A stretch of DNA of 26,904 nucleotides, taken from positions 1 to 26,904 of the forward strand of contig CAMNHZ010000006.1 of NCBI GenBank assembly GCA_946540075.1, read 5' to 3'. The stretch is from an uncultured Bacillota bacterium. Lineage in GTDB: Bacteria > Bacillota_I > Bacilli_A > RF39 > UBA660. The position numbers and the translations under genes are program-made. Below the pieces are notes generated by a model, which was not told the DNA's origin, did no database searches, and saw nothing but the letters and a program-made list of their open reading frames with translations. Below, piece after piece: positions 21,932-26,904 of this stretch (positions are counted from its first letter, which is position 1; the number at the start of each line of letters is the position of its first letter).

Positions 21932-22132
21932 TTATTCGTTTCCTTCTAGTTCACGTTCTTTTAAAATTGTTTTCATACGTGCAACTAATTTTCTTAATTC
22001 TTTAATTCTTGAAGGTTTTTCAAGATTTCCAGTAGCTTGGCTAAAACGAAGATTGAATAATTCTTCTTTATATTCATCAATTTTTTTGATGATTTCTTCA
22101 TTAGTAAGTTCTCTTATTTCACTATTTTTCAT
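21932..22132 (-). CDS. rpmC: Large-subunit ribosomal protein L29 (uL29)
   Basis: L29 is a two-helix protein at the tunnel exit that helps dock SRP and trigger factor. The 66-residue product begins MKNSEIRELTNEEI and has EELFNLRFSQATGNLEKPSRI. A GTG four codons upstream is also in frame; I chose this ATG because it gives the standard N-terminus and has GGTGA five bases upstream. It overlaps rplP by 11 bases. Confidence 0.96.
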   Translation of the reverse strand: MKNSEIRELTNEEIIKKIDEYKEELFNLRFSQATGNLEKPSRIKELRKLVARMKTILKERELEGNE

Positions 22133-22553
22133 TAGCTTCACCACTTTCTTTCATAACAAATTTACATTTTATTGGTAATTTATGCATAGCTAGACGTAAT
22201 GCTTCACGAGCTGTAGCTTCGTCAACTTGGTCTATTTCAAACATAATTTTACCTTTTTTAACAACAGCAACCCATAATTCTGGTGTACCTTTACCTTTAC
22301 CCATACGAGTTTCAAGAGGTATTCTAGTTAATGATAAGTGTGGGAAAATATTAATCCATACTTTTCCTCCACGTTTCATATAACGAGTCATAGCTACACG
22401 AGCTGCCTCTATTTGTTGTTGAGTAATATATGCACCTTCCAATGCTTGAAGTCCATATTTACCAAAACTTAGTTTTGTATTTCCTTTAGCATTACCATCA
22501 TATTTTAGACGGTGAGGTCTACGATATTTAGTTCTTTTTGGAATGACTGCCAT
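22122..22553 (-). CDS. rplP: Large-subunit ribosomal protein L16 (uL16)
   Basis: L16 organises the A-site tRNA contact region of the 50S. The 143-residue product has KRTKYRRPHRLKYDGNAKGN, the loop SFGKYGLQALEGAYITQQQIEAAR and RMGKGKGTPELWVAVVKKG. Two ATGs lie two codons apart; the second is eight bases from GGGAGG and is preferred. The start region overlaps the end of rpsC. Confidence 0.97.
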   Translation of the reverse strand: MAVIPKRTKYRRPHRLKYDGNAKGNTKLSFGKYGLQALEGAYITQQQIEAARVAMTRYMKRGGKVWINIFPHLSLTRIPLETRMGKGKGTPELWVAVVKKGKIMFEIDQVDEATAREALRLAMHKLPIKCKFVMKESGEANEK

Positions 22554-23205
22554 TTTCATTACCTCCCTTGTTTTTCTTTCCAGGAAGGATTTCTCCTTTA
22601 TAAATCCATACTTTTACACCAATCTTACCATAAGTAGTATCAGCTTCTTTATGAGCATAATCAATATCAGCTCTTAAAGTATGAAGTGGAAGATTACCTT
22701 CAGTATATCCTTCGGTTCTTGCCATATCAGCTCCACCTAGACGACCAGATACTGAAGTTTTAATTCCTTTAGCTCCTGCTTTCATTGCGTTTCTAATAGC
22801 TCTTTTTTGAGCAATTCTAAATGAAACACGATTTTCAATTTGATGTGCGATGTTTTCTGCAACTAATGCAGCATCTACATCAGGTTTCTTTATTTCCATT
22901 ATTGAAATTTGAATGTTTTCGTCTACTAATTTTTTTAATTCTTTTTTAACTTTTTCAATTTCTTCTCCACCGTGTCCAATTACAACACCAGGTTTTGCAG
23001 TGTTTATAATAACTTCGGTTTTTTTAGATGTTCTATTAATTAGAACGCTAGAAACTGCTGCGTCTTTTAATCTTTTAGTTAAATATTCACGAATTTTAAT
23101 ATCTTTTTCCAAGAATTTAGCGAAATCTTTATTGGCATACCAATTTGATTCCCAAGTCTTGTTTATACCGATTCTAAGTCCTATTGGACTAACTTTTTGA
23201 CCCAT
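22528..23205 (-). CDS. rpsC: Small-subunit ribosomal protein S3 (uS3)
   Basis: S3 surrounds the mRNA entry tunnel and has helicase-related contacts. The 225-residue product begins MGQKVSPIGLRIGINKTWES, has a KH domain with GHGGEEIEKVKKEL, and the C-terminal SGRLGGADMARTEGYTEG. The last residues (NENGSHSKKN) are encoded over the start of rplP, an overlap of 26 bases that should couple their translation. Confidence 0.98.
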   Translation of the reverse strand: MGQKVSPIGLRIGINKTWESNWYANKDFAKFLEKDIKIREYLTKRLKDAAVSSVLINRTSKKTEVIINTAKPGVVIGHGGEEIEKVKKELKKLVDENIQISIMEIKKPDVDAALVAENIAHQIENRVSFRIAQKRAIRNAMKAGAKGIKTSVSGRLGGADMARTEGYTEGNLPLHTLRADIDYAHKEADTTYGKIGVKVWIYKGEILPGKKNKGGNENGSHSKKN

Positions 23206-23223
23206 CAGTTTACCTCCTCTTCA

Positions 23224-23559
23224 TTAATTTTTTTCAGCTACCACAACAGTGATATGACTTGTTCTTTTCTTAATTGGATCTGCATGACCACGAGATCCTG
23301 CTCTAAATCTTTTTAAAGTTCTACCTTCGTTAGCATAAGCTTCTTTAACGAATAATTTAGTTTTATCTAATCCTAAATTGTTTTCAGCATTTGCTACAGC
23401 AGATACTAATACTTTTTTTACTGTTCTTGAAGCATCTCTATTCATATTATTTAAAATATCTTCTGCTTCTGCTACGTTTTTACCACGTATTAAATCTATA
23501 ACTAAACGGGTTTTTCTAGGTGTAATTCTAACACCCTTAGCAATTGCTTTTGCTTCCAT
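23224..23559 (-). CDS. rplV: Large-subunit ribosomal protein L22 (uL22)
   Basis: L22 extends a hairpin into the exit tunnel at the macrolide-contact constriction. The 111-residue product shows VRITPRKTRLVIDLIRGKNV, and the hairpin region is TLKRFRAGSRGHADPIKKRTSHITV. No insertion or deletion of the kind linked to macrolide resistance is obvious by eye. Confidence 0.98.
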   Translation of the reverse strand: MEAKAIAKGVRITPRKTRLVIDLIRGKNVAEAEDILNNMNRDASRTVKKVLVSAVANAENNLGLDKTKLFVKEAYANEGRTLKRFRAGSRGHADPIKKRTSHITVVVAEKN

Positions 23560-23586
23560 TTTAGTCCTCCTTCCAGTTAATTCTTA

Positions 23587-23853
23587 TTATTTGTCTTGAC
23601 CGCCGTGTCCACCAAATTTACGAGTTGGTGCAAATTCACCCAATTTATGACCTACCATATCTTCAGTTACATAAACTGGAACAAATTCTTTCCCATTGTG
23701 AACTCCAAATGTAAGTCCAATAAAATTTGGGAATATAGTTGAACGGCGTGACCATGTTTTAATTACTTCTTTTTTATTACCTTCAACTGCTTCTTTTACT
23801 TTCTTTTCTAAAGACGCATCAATAAAAGGTCCTTTTTTTAAACTTCTAGCCAT
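23587..23853 (-). CDS. rpsS: Small-subunit ribosomal protein S19 (uS19)
   Basis: S19 is a 30S head protein contacting S13 and the A-site region. The 88-residue product begins MARSLKKGPFIDASLEKKV and has TWSRRSTIFPNFIGLTFGVH and MVGHKLGEFAPTRKFGGH. Its ribosome site is the weaker AAAGGATGG. Confidence 0.98.
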   Translation of the reverse strand: MARSLKKGPFIDASLEKKVKEAVEGNKKEVIKTWSRRSTIFPNFIGLTFGVHNGKEFVPVYVTEDMVGHKLGEFAPTRKFGGHGGQDK

Positions 23854-23872
23854 CTAAACCATCCTTTCTTTA

Positions 23873-24700
23873 TTATTTATGACGACGAACAATTAACTTG
23901 TCTGAAGCTTTTTTGTTTTTACGAGTTTTGTATCCTAATGCTGGTTTACCCCATGGAGTAAGAGGTCCCTTACGTCCGATTGGCGCTCTACCTTCACCAC
24001 CACCGTGTGGGTGATCATTAGGGTTCATTACTGATCCACGTACTGTTGGTTTTATACCCATGTGTCTTTTACGACCAGCTTTACCAATACTTACTAATTC
24101 GTGATCTTCATTACCCATTTCTCCAATAGTAGCTCTACAAGTTGCTAAAACTTTACGAACTTCTCCACTACTTAAACGAAGTAATACATAACTTCCTTCA
24201 CGTCCTAAGATTTGTACACTATTTCCTGCTGAACGAGCAATTTGTCCACCTTTACCTGGTTTTAATTCAACGTTATGCACAAGTGTACCTTCTGGAATGT
24301 TTGCAAGTGGTAATGTGTTACCAACTTTAATGTCAGCATTTTCTCCACTTTCAATTTTCATTCCTACTTTTAATCCTTTTGGAGCTAAAATATATCTTTT
24401 TTCTCCATCTGCGTAAGTTATTAAAGCAATGTTAGCTGTTCTGTTAGGATCATACTCAATAGTAGTAACTACACCAGCAATGTTATCTTTGTTTCTCTTA
24501 AAGTCGATAATACGGTATTTTCTCTTAGCTCCACCACCACGGTGTCTAACAGTTATTTTACCTTGGTTATTACGACCACCTTTTTTAGTTAGTGTAACAA
24601 CTAATGACTTTTCAGGTTTGCTTGTAGTAATTTCTTCATTATTTAATGTAGTTTTACTACGTTGACCATTTGTCATTGGTTTATATGTCTTAATTGCCAT
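23873..24700 (-). CDS. rplB: Large-subunit ribosomal protein L2 (uL2)
   Basis: L2 supports peptidyl transferase-centre assembly. The 275-residue product has the family's GGRNNQGKITVRHRGGGAKR and the C-terminal MNPNDHPHGGGEGRAPIGRK, which contains the conserved His close to the active site. The length is standard. Confidence 0.98.
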   Translation of the reverse strand: MAIKTYKPMTNGQRSKTTLNNEEITTSKPEKSLVVTLTKKGGRNNQGKITVRHRGGGAKRKYRIIDFKRNKDNIAGVVTTIEYDPNRTANIALITYADGEKRYILAPKGLKVGMKIESGENADIKVGNTLPLANIPEGTLVHNVELKPGKGGQIARSAGNSVQILGREGSYVLLRLSSGEVRKVLATCRATIGEMGNEDHELVSIGKAGRKRHMGIKPTVRGSVMNPNDHPHGGGEGRAPIGRKGPLTPWGKPALGYKTRKNKKASDKLIVRRHK

Positions 24701-24718
24701 ATATATTTCCTCCTTTGA

Positions 24719-24997
24719 TTATAGTTCGATTGAACTACCTTCTTGTAATTTAACAATTGCTTTTTTTACTTTGTTAGTCTTTCCTAAATAGCGACCAACT
24801 CTTTTTCTTTTTGGTTTTACATTAATTATATTAACTTTTTCTACTTTTACATCGAATACTTTTTCGATTGCTTGTTTTACTTGAGTCTTATTTGCATTCA
24901 CATCAACTGAGAATGTAATAGTATTTTGAGTTTGAGCAAGTCCAGCACTCTTTTCAGTAATAATTGGACTTTTAATAACATTTCTATAATTAGTCAT
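24719..24997 (-). CDS. rplW: Large-subunit ribosomal protein L23 (uL23)
   Basis: L23 is the main docking point for trigger factor and SRP at the tunnel exit. The 92-residue product has VIKSPIITEKSAGL, VDVNANKTQVKQAIEKVFDV and NIINVKPKRKRVGRYLG. Its ATG overlaps the rplD stop as TAATG. Confidence 0.98.
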   Translation of the reverse strand: MTNYRNVIKSPIITEKSAGLAQTQNTITFSVDVNANKTQVKQAIEKVFDVKVEKVNIINVKPKRKRVGRYLGKTNKVKKAIVKLQEGSSIEL

Positions 24998-25620
24998 TAT
25001 TTAAGTGCCTCCTCTACTACTTTTACAGCTGATTCTTCAATAATCATGATGTCTGAAGAAATTACATCTAATGTATTTACTTCATCAGCTTGTAATAAAA
25101 TTACATTATTTAAATTACGAGTAGCAAGAATAATGTTTTCGTTTAATTCTTTAACTACTACTAATGTTTTTCCATTAGCTTTTAATGCTTCAAGAATTAA
25201 TTTAGCATCTTTAGTTTTTGAATTTTCAATATTGAAATTATCAACAACTAATAACTCTTTTCCACTTACTTTATAAGAAAGAGCTGATTTAAGAGCTAAA
25301 CGTCTTTCCTTTCTGTTCATCTTAATGGCATAACTTCTTGGGTGTGGTCCAAATACGATACCTCCACCTGGCCATTGTGGTGAACGAGTACTTCCTTGAC
25401 GAGCATTACCTGTTCCTTTTTGTTTCCAAGGTTTTCTACCTCCACCACGTACTTCACTACGAGTTTTAGTTGAATGTGTACCTTGTCTTAATGAATTTCT
25501 TGATAAAATTATAGCATCATATATAACAGCATCGTTTGGTTCAATTGCCCAAACTTCATCGTTTAATTTGATGTCTTTTACTTTTTCACCTTTAGTATTT
25601 AATACAGATATTTTTGCCAT
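24997..25620 (-). CDS. rplD: Large-subunit ribosomal protein L4 (uL4)
   Basis: L4 has a globular body and a loop into the exit tunnel, and in E. coli autoregulates the S10 operon. The 207-residue product has the tunnel-loop motif GGGRKPWKQKGTGNARQGS followed by RSPQWPGGGIVFGPHPR. It starts one base after the rplC stop, with GAGGAGG inside rplC. Confidence 0.98.
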   Translation of the reverse strand: MAKISVLNTKGEKVKDIKLNDEVWAIEPNDAVIYDAIILSRNSLRQGTHSTKTRSEVRGGGRKPWKQKGTGNARQGSTRSPQWPGGGIVFGPHPRSYAIKMNRKERRLALKSALSYKVSGKELLVVDNFNIENSKTKDAKLILEALKANGKTLVVVKELNENIILATRNLNNVILLQADEVNTLDVISSDIMIIEESAVKVVEEALK

Positions 25621-25621
25621 A

Positions 25622-26347
25622 CTACGCTACCTCCTCTACTGTTTCTGAAGGAGTAGTTTCTTCATTTTTTTCTTCTACTTTTTCTTCATAACTTACTAGA
25701 TCATATGCAGTATTTACTTTATCTGGATTTTTAACTGCTGTTTTGATAACAACTAATGACTTATTAGCTCCAGGAACATTTCCTTTGACTAATATTACAT
25801 TGTTTTCAACATCAACATCTACTACTTCAAGATTTTGAATAGTAACAGTTAATCCTCCCATGTGACCTGGTAATTTTTTACCCTTAAATACACGCATTGG
25901 TCTCATTGTTCCCATTGAACCTGGTTTTCTATGATAGTGAGAACCATGTCCCATAGGTCCACGACTTTGATTATGGCGTTTAATAACACCTTGGAACCCT
26001 TTACCTTTTGTAGTTCCTGTTACATCGATCATCTCACCTGGTGTGAAAATGTCTGCAGATAATTCTTGACCTAAAGAATAATCATTAACGTTTACGCCTC
26101 TGATTTCTTTAAAGAAGCGCTTAGGTGCAGTGTTTGCTTTTTTTGTATGACCAAGACTAGCTTTAGTAGCTAATTTTTCTCTTTTATCAGAAAAACCAAG
26201 TTGAATAGCTTCATAACCATCATTTTCTTTTGTTTTAATTTGAGTTACAACATTTGGAGTAACTTCAATAACAGTTACTGGAACTAACTTACCTGTTTTA
26301 TCAAAAACTTGAGTCATTCCAACTTTACGACCTAAGATTCCTTTCAT
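25622..26347 (-). CDS. rplC: Large-subunit ribosomal protein L3 (uL3) with acidic C-terminal extension
   Basis: L3 nucleates 50S assembly and reaches the peptidyl transferase centre. The core is clear: LGRKVGMTQVFD at the start and GTTKGKGFQGVIKRHNQSRG, GSHYHRKPGSMG and GHMGG in the loop. At 241 residues it is about 30 longer than usual L3. The extra part is a glutamate-rich tail (EEKVEEKNEETTPSETVEEV), probably disordered. It is in the usual second place of the S10 operon. Confidence 0.97.
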   Translation of the reverse strand: MKGILGRKVGMTQVFDKTGKLVPVTVIEVTPNVVTQIKTKENDGYEAIQLGFSDKREKLATKASLGHTKKANTAPKRFFKEIRGVNVNDYSLGQELSADIFTPGEMIDVTGTTKGKGFQGVIKRHNQSRGPMGHGSHYHRKPGSMGTMRPMRVFKGKKLPGHMGGLTVTIQNLEVVDVDVENNVILVKGNVPGANKSLVVIKTAVKNPDKVNTAYDLVSYEEKVEEKNEETTPSETVEEVA

Positions 26348-26366
26348 TTTACATTCCTCCTATAAA

Positions 26367-26675
26367 TTATAATTTGATATTAATATCTACTCCGCTTGGA
26401 ATATCAAGTCTTGTTAAAGCCTCGATTGTTTCCTTGCTAGGATTATTAACAATTATCAATCTCTTGTGTGTTCTCTTTTCAAATTGTTCACGTGAGTCCT
26501 TATATTTATGAACTGCTCTTAAAATAGTTATTTTTTCAATTTCTGTTGGAAGTGGGATAGGTCCACTTATTTTTCCTCCAGAACGTTTAACTGTTTCTAC
26601 AATTTTTGCACAAGCAGCATCTAAATTTTTGTGATCAAACGCTTTTAACTTGATACGAACTTCGTTTTTTGACAT
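26367..26675 (-). CDS. rpsJ: Small-subunit ribosomal protein S10 (uS10)
   Basis: S10 is a 30S head protein that also acts as NusE in antitermination. The 102-residue product has IKLKAFDHKNLDAACAKIVE, GPIPLPTEIEKITILRAVHKYKDSREQFEKRTHKRL and ends SGVDINIKL. It is the first gene of the long ribosomal operon, with AAAGGAGG eight bases before the ATG. Confidence 0.98.
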   Translation of the reverse strand: MSKNEVRIKLKAFDHKNLDAACAKIVETVKRSGGKISGPIPLPTEIEKITILRAVHKYKDSREQFEKRTHKRLIIVNNPSKETIEALTRLDIPSGVDINIKL

Positions 26676-26803
26676 CGTTGTATCCTCCTTTCGCCTATAT
26701 CTGGTATAGACTTGCTCCGTGTAAAAACCTAATTCACCATTTTAAATTATTAACAACTTATCCCGGTGTATCAGCAACCTCACACATCAATGCACGCCAC
26801 ACA
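26676..26803 (-). promoter_or_regulatory. 5' leader of the S10 operon
   Basis: About 125 untranslated bases lie between the predicted transcription start and rpsJ. The more GC-rich segments GAGGTTGCTGATACACCGGG and ACACGGAGCAAGTC stand out from the AT-rich background, and a small stem pairs 26695-26699 with 26705-26709 just before the ribosome site. The contrast suggests a conserved structured leader; a feedback site for a ribosomal protein is possible but not shown. Confidence 0.4.
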
Positions 26804-26809
26804 TTCAAA

Positions 26810-26838
26810 ATTATACACTAAAATTATATTAAAATCAA
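26810..26838 (-). promoter_or_regulatory. Promoter of the S10-spc-alpha operon
   Basis: On the minus strand TTGATT (26833-26838) and TATAAT (26810-26815) are separated by exactly 17 bases. An AT-rich stretch precedes it. It lies about 135 bases upstream of rpsJ and is the only strong promoter I see ahead of the operon. Confidence 0.8.
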
Positions 26839-26904
26839 GAAAAAAATTGATTTTTTTTATTTAAGTTGTCATTTTTTAGTCAAACAACTTCTATATATCC
26901 TGTT

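Overview
The window is AT-rich, and every credible gene lies on the minus strand. It is a Bacillota-type chromosome segment. The order S10-spc-alpha ribosomal operon, two EcfA-type ATPases, truA, rplM-rpsI, a methyltransferase and a CwlD-type amidase follows the Bacillus layout. The Shine-Dalgarno sites are strong (AGGAGG), S14 is the zinc-binding short form, and adenylate kinase carries a Cys4 LID. Reading frames fit the standard code. I infer an uncultured low-GC Bacilli lineage (RF39/Erysipelotrichia/Mycoplasmatota neighbourhood), but I cannot place it more exactly.

Right half (about 26.8 kb down to 12.25 kb): a promoter and a 5' leader precede one long operon rpsJ-rplC-rplD-rplW-rplB-rpsS-rplV-rpsC-rplP-rpmC-rpsQ-rplN-rplX-rplE-rpsN-rpsH-rplF-rplR-rpsE-rplO-secY-adk-map-infA-rpmJ-rpsM-rpsK-rpoA-[STAS-like gene]-rplQ. 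It ends in a terminator. rpmD (L30) is missing from its usual place between rpsE and rplO. A small STAS-like gene sits between rpoA and rplQ.

Middle (12.2 to 5.8 kb): an SDR oxidoreductase; two ABC-ATPase-like proteins at the ecfA1-ecfA2 position that have lost most catalytic motifs, with ecfT absent; truA; rplM-rpsI with its own consensus promoter and a terminator; an RlmI-like methyltransferase overlapping an RluA-family pseudouridine synthase; and a CwlD-like amidase.

Left part (5.7 kb to 1): an Abi_2/HEPN gene and an HtrA protease, followed by a small LysM gene that is cut in two. The cut is made by a compact integrative element of about 3,500 bp (53..3552). The element encodes a large serine recombinase, a chain of overlapping tiny ORFs behind a highly structured leader, an Lgt-like membrane protein and a zinc-ribbon membrane protein. 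Joining the two outer flanks restores an in-frame LysM domain. Joining the two element ends gives a near-perfect palindrome (16-bp arms, 15/16 matching) around a CC dinucleotide, as expected of a serine-integrase attP. This element and its readable attachment sites are the main discovery in the window. The degenerate EcfA pair is the second most interesting point.
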